Assembly (NCBI GenBank): GCA_937915565.1
Contig: CALDMH010000082.1
Location: 1 to 13,034 of the forward strand
DNA length: 13,034 nt
From: an uncultured Clostridia bacterium
GTDB lineage: Bacteria; Bacillota; Clostridia; Christensenellales; Borkfalkiaceae
Reading direction: 5' to 3'
The translations under genes were made by a program, and so were the position numbers. Below the pieces are notes generated by a model that worked only from the letters and a program-made list of their open reading frames with translations, was not told where the DNA came from and searched no databases. Shown in pieces: positions 6,240 through 13,034 of the stretch. Each line of letters starts with the position of its first letter. Position 1 is the stretch's first letter.

Positions 6240-8621
6240 ATGGGAAAATTATTTTCAAAAATCGCAACGAAACTTACTTGCGTTTTGCTTGCGCTCTCGA
6301 TGACGGTTACGCTTTTTGCGTGCCAGGGCGGAGCAAACGGCAGCTCGACGGGAGGAAAGGAAAGCGCCGGCACGCAGGATTCGGCCGGTTCTGAATCGAC
6401 TTCGCAGGAATCGTCGGAATCTTCCGATTCGCAGGATTCAAGTTCTTCGGAGGAGGACGAGTCGCTGATTAAGTTTGAAGATAACGTGTATAACGTGGAT
6501 TTGTGCGACGGCGTCGTGCGTTCGTATTTAAACGCGGAGTCCGTCGGGGAAGAGTATGAAACGATGCGTACTTACGCGGGCACGACTCACGACAGTCAGA
6601 CCGCCGTTTCCGTGTCGGTAAAACGCGGCGAAACGCCCATCAAATTGCGTTATGCCGATAACAAGGAAATGGAAAACGCAAAAGAGAAGTCGAGCGTATC
6701 CAGAAAAGTTACGTTATCGGATAATTTTTATCCCGATAAAACTTATTATTACGAAGCAATCGACGCTCGCGGAAAGGTTGTGGAACGCGGCACGATAAAA
6801 CCCGAAAACGCGCCCGTGCGCATTATAAACGCTTCGGGCGGAAGAAATATCCGTGACGCGGGCGGTTGGAAAACGCAAAGCGGCGATACCGTAAAATACG
6901 GACTTTTATATCGTGGCGCACAGCTTAACGGCAGAAAAGGCGGGCCGAAGCTTACTCAAAACGGAATCGATACCTTCCGCAACGATTTAAACGTCGTTAC
7001 CGAGCTCGATTTAAGAGGCGTAACCGACGACGGCGGGCAAACCGAATGCGCTTTCGGCGCGGATAAAAATTACGTTAAAATTTCTATCGGTCAATACGAT
7101 TCCGCGCTTAAAAGCAATAAAACGCAATTAAAACAAATTTTCGAGGTTTTGGCGGACGAAAACAATTATCCGCTTTATTTCCATTGCAATGCGGGCGCGG
7201 ACAGAACGGGAACGATAGCTTTCCTCGTCGGCGGCTTGCTCGGCGTTTCGGAAGCTGATTTAACCAAAGATTTCGAGCTTACTTCATTCGGCGGGCAGGG
7301 TAAACGTCTGCGCGGCAAGGACACGGGCAGCGGATACAGTGACGACGGCGTTATGCAAAACGATTCGTCGAACTACGTCGCCTGGGGGCCTTTGGTAAAT
7401 TATATCAAAAAAAATTACGTTAAGGGTGAAATTACGAATCTTTCGGGCGGAATTGAAAAATATCTTCTCGAAGCGGGCGTTTCTCAAAACGACTTAAACA
7501 AAATAAAAGCGTTGCTTTTGGGGCTTAACGAGGACAAAACCGATTCGATGGCGAAGGAAACCACTTGCGAACAAAGCGGCGTAAAGGTTTATAAGCTTAA
7601 AAACGGCGAAAAGTTCACCGTTGCAACCGACGCTCTCGGGCATAATTTCACTATCGAAAACGGAACGGCCGTATGCAAGGCCTGCTCGCTTTCGGGTGAA
7701 GTTAAAGAAATAAACGCCGAACTTACCGAAAAACTCGACGTAAAATCGGCGGTTAAGTTAAGCGAGTCGAACGTAACCGACCTCTTCGGAAACGCTGTTG
7801 AATCCTCGATAAAATTCGGCGCGGAAACTTGCGGAACTACGGTTTATTATATCGTTAAATCGGAAGAAAAGAACGTAATAGCAAAAGTCAACGTCTGGTC
7901 GAAAATAATCAAAAATCAAAGCGACTTGCTTGCGGCTAACGGAGTTATAACGGAAAACGCGATTAAGAAAACCGTTTGCGCTTATTATTTAATCGAAAAT
8001 GACGTTGCTCTCAATACGGAGTGGACGGTTGAAAATTCGATAGGTTACAATACGAAAGGCTATGAATTCGTTGGAAAAATCTGCGGAGGAGGCCACACGA
8101 TAAGCGGCTTAAAAACGGAAAGCGGCGCAGGTCTCGTATATAATTTCAACGGCGAAATTTCCGACGTTAAGTTAAAAGGCGAAGCCGTAAACGATAATTC
8201 GCAGTTTTTGTGCGCTTCCACGGCCGGCGGAAAAATCAAAAACGTTAAAATCGAGGTTTTGCTCGGCACAAAGCCCTTGGAAACTTCCGCTTCGGCATTG
8301 CTCGGAAATATCGGCGAACAGGGCGAACTCGATAACGTTTATATAGAAAACGTTACGATAATCGAAAGTTCCGCAACCGATAAACTGGCTAATCGCAACC
8401 GTTCGAGCGCGCTCGGAAAAATGTTTAACGAAACGAATAAATCGAAAATTTTCATAAACGGTTTAACGATTGTGGGTATTCGCCCCGTTTTAACAACCGC
8501 TTCGGGAACGCAGGTTGCCGGCAAAGAAACGATGAAGTCGTTTTTCGGTAAGGAATACGAGGCAAACCTCAACGATTTTGCGGTTTATAACACGATTACG
8601 GATTATAATTCGGCAAATTAA
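6240..8621 (+). CDS. Lipoprotein with tyrosine-phosphatase domain and C-terminal surface module
   Basis: 793 residues. Residues 1-28 form a lipoprotein signal (basic start, hydrophobic core, LFAC with lipidated Cys28), followed by a Ser/Gly/Glu/Asp linker to about residue 75. A beta-rich domain (~78-195) leads into a PF13350-type tyrosine/serine phosphatase: NIRDAGG (N203-G209), the GLLYRGAQL segment, an ELDLRG strand, and the P-loop HC316NAGADR322TG with catalytic Cys and Arg intact. The family hydrolyses phosphotyrosine and in some members phosphoinositides, via a Cys-phosphate intermediate. A short His/Cys motif (H468 ... C479-x-x-C482) then joins a C-terminal ~240 residues resembling the modules of the protein at 1-2928 (KII start, GGGHTISGL, GEISDVKLKG). 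It should act outside the membrane. AAGGAG five bases before the ATG and the strong promoter support this start. The beta-glucosidase gene follows after 30 bases. Confidence 0.88.
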   Translation: MGKLFSKIATKLTCVLLALSMTVTLFACQGGANGSSTGGKESAGTQDSAGSESTSQESSESSDSQDSSSSEEDESLIKFEDNVYNVDLCDGVVRSYLNAESVGEEYETMRTYAGTTHDSQTAVSVSVKRGETPIKLRYADNKEMENAKEKSSVSRKVTLSDNFYPDKTYYYEAIDARGKVVERGTIKPENAPVRIINASGGRNIRDAGGWKTQSGDTVKYGLLYRGAQLNGRKGGPKLTQNGIDTFRNDLNVVTELDLRGVTDDGGQTECAFGADKNYVKISIGQYDSALKSNKTQLKQIFEVLADENNYPLYFHCNAGADRTGTIAFLVGGLLGVSEADLTKDFELTSFGGQGKRLRGKDTGSGYSDDGVMQNDSSNYVAWGPLVNYIKKNYVKGEITNLSGGIEKYLLEAGVSQNDLNKIKALLLGLNEDKTDSMAKETTCEQSGVKVYKLKNGEKFTVATDALGHNFTIENGTAVCKACSLSGEVKEINAELTEKLDVKSAVKLSESNVTDLFGNAVESSIKFGAETCGTTVYYIVKSEEKNVIAKVNVWSKIIKNQSDLLAANGVITENAIKKTVCAYYLIENDVALNTEWTVENSIGYNTKGYEFVGKICGGGHTISGLKTESGAGLVYNFNGEISDVKLKGEAVNDNSQFLCASTAGGKIKNVKIEVLLGTKPLETSASALLGNIGEQGELDNVYIENVTIIESSATDKLANRNRSSALGKMFNETNKSKIFINGLTIVGIRPVLTTASGTQVAGKETMKSFFGKEYEANLNDFAVYNTITDYNSAN
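7881..8450 (+). repeat. Divergent third copy of the surface module
   Basis: The segment from A-K-V-N-V-W-S-K-I-I onward lines up with V-N-V-L-F-A-T-K-I-I of the modules at 1084-2907. It is followed in the same order by a YYLIENDVAL segment (compare YYVLGNDIDF), GHTISGL (HTISNF) and GEISDVKL (GAVIKNVNF). Identity is low, so the match rests on motif order and spacing; the outer limits are approximate. Confidence 0.6.
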
Positions 8622-8651
8622 AAACGATAATTTTTCAATACGGAGAAAGAT

Positions 8652-9995
8652 ATGAGCTTAAACAAGGATTTTAAATGGGGCGCGTCCGTTTCGGCTTATC
8701 AGATAGAAGGCGCGGAGAATGAAGACGGCAGAGGGCAAAGCATTTGGGATTCGGATTTTACGAAAGGCAGAACTCTCGGCGATATGAACGGCAAAATCGC
8801 CTGTGACCATTATCATAGATATAAAGAAGACGTTGCTTTGCTTAAAAAACTCGGCATAAAAAATTATAGGTTTTCCGTAAGCTGGCCGAGAATTATGCCG
8901 AACGGAAAGGGTGAAATCAATCCGAAAGGCGTTAAATTTTATTCCGACCTCGTCGACGAATTTATCAAAGCCGGAATAACTCCGTGGATAACCGTTTTTC
9001 ACTGGGAACTCCCGCGCGCGCTTTTCAACGAGGGCGGATTTTTGAACGACAAAATCAGCGATTATTTTGCCGATTATGCAAAAACTTTGGTTGAAATTTT
9101 CGGCGACAGAGTTTCCGATTACGTTATTTTCAACGAACCGCAGGTTGTCGTTGAGGACGGGCATTATACGGGAGCTCACGCGCCGTTTTTGCGCCTTTCG
9201 AGAAGCGACGTATTCCGCGTTGCTCACAACGTTTTGCTTTGCATAGGCAAAGCGGAAAAGGCGATGAGAGCGGCTGCGAAGCATAAGTTAAACCTCGGTT
9301 GCGCGCCCTGCTTCACTCCGATGATTCCGAAAAACGAAAAGGACGCAAAATCTGCCGAAGAGTTTAACTTTATGCCAAACGGCGAGTTTTACGACGGGTG
9401 TTTCTTCACCGACGCGATTATAAAGGGAGAGTTTACCGAAGAATATAAGAAGTGGTTTGCCGAATACGGATATAACCCCTCCGCCGAGGATATGAAAATT
9501 ATCAAAAGCGATTTAGACTTTTTCGGAATCAATTTTTATCGAGGATTTTACGTCGAAAAAACCGCGGACGGAATGAAGAGGACGGCAGTCGCCCCCTGCG
9601 ACAAATTTACGGCTATGAACTGGTGCGTAACGCCGGAAGCGATAGGGTACGCCGCGAAGTATTATTACGAGAGATACGGCTTACCGATTTTGTTCACCGA
9701 AAACGGTATGGCGGCAACCGAATGGAAAACCATCGAGGGGGAAATTCCGGACTATATGCGAATCGATTATATGAAGCGGCATATAGAGGTCCTTAAAAAG
9801 GCGGCTGAAAAATACCCGATTATCGGATATTTTTATTGGAGTTTTATGGATAATTTCGAGTGGGCGGAGGGGTATTCCAAACGCTTCGGACTCGTTTACG
9901 TCGATTACGAAACGTTGGAAAGAACGCCCAAAAAGAGCGCGTATTGGTTTAAAAAAGTTATCGAAACGAACGGCGAGGATTTATCCGTGGATTAA
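8652..9995 (+). CDS. Family-1 glycoside hydrolase, probable beta-glucosidase
   Basis: 447 residues, normal length for a single-domain GH1 (TIM barrel) enzyme. The acid/base Glu162 lies in FNEP and the nucleophile Glu350 in FTENG, the expected positions. The N-terminal FKWGASVSAYQIEGA and the C-terminal NFEWAEGYSKRFGLVYVD are textbook GH1. The C-terminal NFEWA (E403-W404) is the type found in enzymes acting on free beta-glucosides, whereas phospho-beta-glucosidases carry a Ser/Lys/Tyr phosphate-binding loop there, so unphosphorylated substrate is favoured. It lacks a signal peptide and so works in the cytoplasm on imported beta-glucosides or beta-galactosides. GGAG lies six bases before the ATG. 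It shares a transcript with the phosphatase lipoprotein upstream and is closed by the hairpin at 10027. No sugar transporter is in the window, so the substrate cannot be narrowed. Confidence 0.95.
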   Translation: MSLNKDFKWGASVSAYQIEGAENEDGRGQSIWDSDFTKGRTLGDMNGKIACDHYHRYKEDVALLKKLGIKNYRFSVSWPRIMPNGKGEINPKGVKFYSDLVDEFIKAGITPWITVFHWELPRALFNEGGFLNDKISDYFADYAKTLVEIFGDRVSDYVIFNEPQVVVEDGHYTGAHAPFLRLSRSDVFRVAHNVLLCIGKAEKAMRAAAKHKLNLGCAPCFTPMIPKNEKDAKSAEEFNFMPNGEFYDGCFFTDAIIKGEFTEEYKKWFAEYGYNPSAEDMKIIKSDLDFFGINFYRGFYVEKTADGMKRTAVAPCDKFTAMNWCVTPEAIGYAAKYYYERYGLPILFTENGMAATEWKTIEGEIPDYMRIDYMKRHIEVLKKAAEKYPIIGYFYWSFMDNFEWAEGYSKRFGLVYVDYETLERTPKKSAYWFKKVIETNGEDLSVD

Positions 9996-10026
9996 AATCC
10001 TCGGCCGGTATAACGAAAAGTTTAAA

Positions 10027-10073
10027 GCGCGCCGCGTTCTGTTTAAAACAAAACGCGGCGCGCAATTTATTGT
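10027..10073 (+). terminator. Strong intrinsic terminator after the beta-glucosidase gene
   Basis: Arms 10027-10038 and 10052-10063 are perfect 12-bp complements, almost all G-C in the lower ten pairs. Two more pairs are possible above a C-A mismatch. The tail AATTTATTGT is U-rich though not a pure T-run. Upstream bases read T-rich on the other strand, so it could stop transcription in both directions. Confidence 0.8.
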
Positions 10074-10113
10074 ATAAAAATATTGTAAAATATCACGGAT
10101 TTGCCTATCCGGC

Positions 10114-10145
10114 TTGACTTTTCTTTAAAAAAAGAGTAGTAAATA
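10114..10145 (+). promoter_or_regulatory. Possible promoter for the DUF6323/DUF6179-like pair
   Basis: TTGACT (10114-10119) is a good -35 element. The -10 is unclear: TAGTAA (10137-10142) has ideal spacing but poor sequence, and TAAATA (10140-10145) has better sequence but 20-base spacing. A small 5-bp inverted repeat (CGGAT 10096-10100, ATCCG 10107-10111) sits against the -35 and could be an operator. The preceding terminator makes a promoter here necessary. Confidence 0.5.
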
Positions 10146-10146
10146 T

Positions 10147-10168
10147 ATATAGTCTTTATATAGTCTTT
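10147..10168 (+). repeat. Exact 11-bp tandem repeat in the leader of the DUF6323-like gene
   Basis: ATATAGTCTTT occurs twice head to tail (10147-10157 and 10158-10168), ending 14 bases before the ATG at 10183. One-turn spacing is what a dimeric activator or repressor would use. It overlaps the likely transcription start. It could equally be a simple AT-rich duplication. Confidence 0.75.
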
Positions 10169-10182
10169 TAAAAAGAGGGAGT

Positions 10183-10665
10183 ATGAAAGTTTTTGATTTG
10201 GATTTGTACGGAGCGATTGTCGTTACGCCTGCCGAGGAAGAGGTTAAAAGAATAACCGCGCTCAACGAAAAAACGGCGGAATATAATCTCGTTCTAACCC
10301 GAAAGGACGCCGAAGAAATAGTCGTTTTCAGGCGCGAAGCGTTAAAAAACGCAGGCCGAGTTGAGGTTGAAAGTAACCTTGCCGTGAAGATTATAGACGA
10401 GTTTTCGGATTCGCCTTTTATTGACCAATGCTCGTATAAAACGGCCGTTAATCGACTTATAGAGCTGTTTTATGAGTTTAAGAATGACACAGAAGAGCTT
10501 GTGAACGACAATGAGTTGATTGATTTTATGAAGGGAGCTTTCAACGGTGAATGTAACGGAAGCTTTGAACTTTTAGAGGGTAAGGCCTTGCCTGAATTTG
10601 CCCGTAAAATCAAAAGAGAGAGGGGGAGAAGTTTATTTGATAATTTAGCTCCCACAAACGATTGA
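10183..10665 (+). CDS. DUF6323-like protein of unknown function
   Basis: 160 residues, soluble, with no signal peptide. It is mostly helical by eye, with a NEKTAEYNLVLT segment (residues 28-39), a DAEEIVVFRREAL helix and a late FELLEGKALPEF segment near residue 125. These match my memory of DUF6323, a small Clostridia family with no assigned function; I cannot check this here. The ATG is preceded by a purine-rich GAGGGAG placed unusually close. The next gene starts one base after this stop, so the two are translated as a pair, and DUF6323 and DUF6179 are usually neighbours. No enzymatic motif, metal site or DNA-binding helix-turn-helix is evident. Confidence 0.75.
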   Translation: MKVFDLDLYGAIVVTPAEEEVKRITALNEKTAEYNLVLTRKDAEEIVVFRREALKNAGRVEVESNLAVKIIDEFSDSPFIDQCSYKTAVNRLIELFYEFKNDTEELVNDNELIDFMKGAFNGECNGSFELLEGKALPEFARKIKRERGRSLFDNLAPTND

Positions 10666-10666
10666 T

Positions 10667-12001
10667 ATGCAGGATACGAGAATAATAAGCAAGGGCGATT
10701 TGTTTGAAACCGTTGCCTTGCCGGAAAAGAATTATTTTTTGAGCCTTATGAACGCCGCGTTGCAATTAGGCGTTATTACGGACGATGAAGCAAAGTCGGT
10801 AGAAACGGGTATATCGCTCGTTTTGAAAGGCAGGATAGAGGCGTTTACGCGCGGCGAAAGTTCTTCCGTTAGCAGTTCGGTGGCCAAAAAACTTGCGGAA
10901 TCGGTTGTTTTTTCTCTCGGGCTATCTATGAAAAGCTTTTCGAGCCGTCGGGCGGCCATAAGCGAATTGCTTGTTTCGGTTGAAAAAGCGTTTGAAAAAG
11001 GGCAGGAGATTATTTCTTCAAGACTTTCTTACGCAAAGCTTCTTTATAAAAAAATCGCTAAAAATCTTTTCAAAACGGAAAACGTTTTCTGGAACGTGAC
11101 GTTAAAAGGAATAAACGGTTTTTTCGGGTTTTACACGCCGAGTTTATTTGCTGCGGAAAAGCATATCGTTGCCGATTACCCCGTGTTTTTCGGTTATCCG
11201 AATAGCTTGGGCGTTGAATTTATTTGCGATTATCTCCGCGCAATATACAACGAAAACGCTTTTTTAAATAGATTTTCGCTGCAAAAGGCCGAAGAACTTT
11301 TGAATTTGCGAGAGGGAGAATATAAACGCTCGCCGATAAATCTTTTCGAGCCGCTTTTAACTGCCGCCGTGTGCGCGGCAATTTCGGGCGAACCGGCAAG
11401 AGAACTTACTGGAAGAGAAGAGCAGGTTTCCGCGCTTTTGGAAAACGAAAATTGTTTGAGTGAATTTTTAAGTTTCGTCGAAACGGCTTTAAACGAGTTG
11501 GATTTGCACGGAGAAACGAGAGACTATGCGTTAAAAGCCATTCCGCAAGTGGTTTTGCGGCTAAAAACGGCAAAAAGCGCAGGCGTTTTGAATAGATATT
11601 TCCTATCAAAGGAAACGAAACGGACCGAATATATCACGCTTTCTTACGGCGGCAGAATGTCCGACGGGGAGTATAACGCTTTAATCGAGCGCGTAAATGC
11701 GGCAACCCGCGCGGATAAAACGGAAATAATTCTTAAAAACGTCGGTTCGTTGTCCGATTTGTTCGAGATTCTTGCGGACGCCGATTTATCGGAAAGCGAG
11801 TATGCCGATTTGCTGTCGAAAATGCCGCTTAACGCGGTTGCGGCTTTAAATTGCCGTTTTTCGTCGGCCGAATTTTCGGATAACGAAAAGGAAAAGGCGG
11901 TGTATAACGCGATTAAAGAATATTCGCGCGCTTTAACTCCGGAAAATCGCGCCGAATTTGACGAATTATGCGAAAAAATAAGGTTCGAGCCGCTCTGCTG
12001 A
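10667..12001 (+). CDS. DUF6179-like protein of unknown function
   Basis: 444 residues, soluble and helix-rich, no signal peptide. The diagnostic segment is FTRGESSSV (G63-ESSS-V68), followed by a long helical stretch, which I associate with DUF6179, the regular partner of DUF6323. The middle holds a PINLFEPLLTAAVCAAISG helix (about residues 224-242), and the C-terminal third looks like a separate helical domain. The gene begins one base after the upstream stop with no Shine-Dalgarno of its own, so it is probably translated by coupling, suggesting fixed stoichiometry and a complex. I know of no function; a stress or sporulation role would be a guess. Confidence 0.75.
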   Translation: MQDTRIISKGDLFETVALPEKNYFLSLMNAALQLGVITDDEAKSVETGISLVLKGRIEAFTRGESSSVSSSVAKKLAESVVFSLGLSMKSFSSRRAAISELLVSVEKAFEKGQEIISSRLSYAKLLYKKIAKNLFKTENVFWNVTLKGINGFFGFYTPSLFAAEKHIVADYPVFFGYPNSLGVEFICDYLRAIYNENAFLNRFSLQKAEELLNLREGEYKRSPINLFEPLLTAAVCAAISGEPARELTGREEQVSALLENENCLSEFLSFVETALNELDLHGETRDYALKAIPQVVLRLKTAKSAGVLNRYFLSKETKRTEYITLSYGGRMSDGEYNALIERVNAATRADKTEIILKNVGSLSDLFEILADADLSESEYADLLSKMPLNAVAALNCRFSSAEFSDNEKEKAVYNAIKEYSRALTPENRAEFDELCEKIRFEPLC

Positions 12002-12039
12002 ACGCCCGAAAATCGAGATAAAATCTATTTTTTAGTTAT

Positions 12040-12062
12040 ACGGTTGTAAAAAACTGTTTTTT
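12040..12062 (+). terminator. Weak candidate terminator after the DUF6179-like gene
   Basis: ACGGTT (12040-12045) pairs with AACTGT (12052-12057, one G-U) around a six-base loop, followed directly by five T. The stem is short and weak, and it overlaps the next gene's promoter, so it may only partly stop transcription. Confidence 0.35.
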
Positions 12063-12072
12063 GTGCTAAAAT
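12044..12072 (+). promoter_or_regulatory. Promoter for the ribonuclease H gene
   Basis: TTGTAA (12044-12049), a 17-base spacer and TAAAAT (12067-12072), preceded by TGC at 12064-12066, which makes an extended -10. The -10 matches five of six consensus bases. The leader would be about 30 bases. Confidence 0.65.
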
Positions 12073-12099
12073 AGATAATGGAAAATAATATTTTCAAAC

Positions 12100-12104
12100 A
12101 GGAG
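12100..12104 (+). promoter_or_regulatory. Shine-Dalgarno that fixes a TTG start
   Basis: AGGAG lies five bases before TTG at 12110. An in-frame GTG at 12104 overlaps the site itself and cannot be the start, and the ATG at 12078 is out of frame. The conserved KFYAVKG begins three codons after the TTG. Confidence 0.75.
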
Positions 12105-12109
12105 TGAAT

Positions 12110-13034
12110 TTGAGTAAGTTTTACGCCGTTAAGGGTAACGGAGAAAAACATCTTTTTACCGATTGGGACGCTTGCAAAGAGTTTATCAAGGATAAAAAGG
12201 GATATAAACACAAGAGTTTTTCAACGCGCGAAGAGGCGGAATTCTTTTTAAACGACAGGGATTTTGCCAAAGAGGCCGTAAACGAGGATTTGAAAAACGG
12301 ATTTGCCGTAGCCTATACGGACGGAAGTTTTGAAGAAACGCTCGGCGCATATTCGTTCGGCGCGCTCGTTTTTTCTCCCGACGGGAAAAGATATTCCTTT
12401 TGCGATAGCGGGAAAAATCCCGATTTTATCTCGACGCGTAACGTTGCGGGCGAAGTTCTCGGGGTTATCGAGTCGGTAAAATGGGCTTTTTTAAACGGTT
12501 ACGATAAGCTTAAAATTTATCACGATTACGAGGGTTTGTCGGCTTGGGCGAAAGGTGTTTGGCAAGCCAAAGGCGCGGTTTCGCTTTTTTACGTTAGGGA
12601 ACTGAAAAAATATTCCGGCGCGGTGGAAATCACGTTTGAAAAGGTGAAGGGGCATAGCAACAACAGCTATAACGAGGCGGTTGATAAGCTTGCCAAAGCC
12701 GCGCTTTTTGAAGGAAAACGCGAACTTGTGAGCGGAATCGGTTGCAAGATAAGCGGCGTCGGCGAATACGAAAGTCTTTGTGAATACGTTTATAAACAAA
12801 TCAAAGGCGTTAAAACCGAACTCGGCGACGATTATTGCAGGTTTGAATATAAAGGCAAAACCCTTTCGATTTATAGGAAGAAAGGCGTTACCACCGTTTG
12901 CGGCGACGACGGTTTGTTGTATCTCACAGCCGCGGGATATTTTTATCGATTAAGCACGAAAAGCGGCGTTGAACGACTTATAGAGCGGTTTTTTAACGTT
13001 GAAGTCGATGAGAAACTCTCTTGCGGAGCGGACG
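12110..13034 (+). CDS. Ribonuclease H1 with N-terminal hybrid-binding domain and C-terminal extension, 3' end missing
   Basis: 308 codons are visible from a TTG start with no stop before the window end. Residues 2-48 form the RNase H1 N-terminal hybrid-binding domain (FYAVKGN, FTDW, CKEFI, KHKSF, EEAEFFL), which grips RNA/DNA duplexes. Residues ~64-203 are the RNase HI domain with the DEDD metal-binding set intact: D71 in YTDGS, E115 in AGEVLG, D139 in HDYEG and D192 in NEAVDKLAK, plus KGHSNN. It cuts the RNA strand of RNA/DNA hybrids, clearing R-loops and primers. Bacterial enzymes of this type usually end soon after the catalytic domain. Here more than 100 further residues follow (from about 205), without a domain I recognise. 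The antisense reading at 12491-12799 is a shadow. It has its own promoter and is not coupled to the upstream pair. Confidence 0.88.
   Translation, partial: MSKFYAVKGNGEKHLFTDWDACKEFIKDKKGYKHKSFSTREEAEFFLNDRDFAKEAVNEDLKNGFAVAYTDGSFEETLGAYSFGALVFSPDGKRYSFCDSGKNPDFISTRNVAGEVLGVIESVKWAFLNGYDKLKIYHDYEGLSAWAKGVWQAKGAVSLFYVRELKKYSGAVEITFEKVKGHSNNSYNEAVDKLAKAALFEGKRELVSGIGCKISGVGEYESLCEYVYKQIKGVKTELGDDYCRFEYKGKTLSIYRKKGVTTVCGDDGLLYLTAAGYFYRLSTKSGVERLIERFFNVEVDEKLSCGAD

Noticed and set aside
6109..6303. Short + strand frame starting at a TTG
   Set aside because: It runs through the consensus promoter and overlaps the lipoprotein start out of frame; no Shine-Dalgarno.
8658..9284. 208-codon open frame on the - strand inside the beta-glucosidase gene
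   Set aside because: It lies entirely antisense to a confident GH1 gene, has no recognisable domain, ribosome site or promoter, and is explained by the codon bias of the + strand gene.
12491..12799. 102-codon - strand frame at the right end
   Set aside because: Antisense to the catalytic domain of the ribonuclease H gene, whose DEDD residues are all in place on the + strand.

Overview
The window reads as a stretch of a Gram-positive gut-type Clostridia chromosome, possibly an uncultivated Christensenellales-like lineage. The support is indirect: a moderate-GC, dense, single-strand gene layout; a Firmicutes-style lipoprotein signal with a long Ser/Glu/Gly linker; Shine-Dalgarno sites on several genes; a near-perfect housekeeping promoter; and a conserved pair of uncharacterised proteins (DUF6323/DUF6179-like) that I associate with Clostridia. 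The taxonomic placement is an inference. All eight genes lie on the + strand. I see no rRNA, tRNA, CRISPR array, transposase or prophage gene.

Left part (1-6071): the 3' part of a large secreted, repeat-built protein (three Ig-like repeats, a His/Cys zinc-ribbon-like motif, then two tandem copies of a ~305-residue module holding a GLUG-like beta-helix segment). It is followed by a perfect 15-bp hairpin and an A-rich leader made of 8-bp tandem repeats. Then come a 498-residue ADP-ribosylglycohydrolase-family protein and a 496-residue DUF4127 protein, 30 bases apart.

Middle part (6133-10073): a consensus sigma-A promoter (TTGACA, 17 bp, TATAAT) and a leader that can fold precede a 793-residue lipoprotein. 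That protein joins a PF13350-type tyrosine phosphatase domain to a divergent copy of the module seen in the first gene. A cytoplasmic family-1 beta-glucosidase follows 30 bases later, and a strong GC-rich hairpin closes the unit. The shared module suggests that the first protein and the phosphatase lipoprotein work at the same surface. The two hydrolases and DUF4127 beside them fit a handling pathway for a glycosylated substrate, but this is only context.

Right part (10114-13034): a probable promoter region with an exact 11-bp tandem repeat precedes the DUF6323-like and DUF6179-like genes, separated by one base. Then another promoter and a TTG-started ribonuclease H1 gene with an N-terminal hybrid-binding domain, an intact DEDD active site and an unusual C-terminal extension. 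It runs off the window end.
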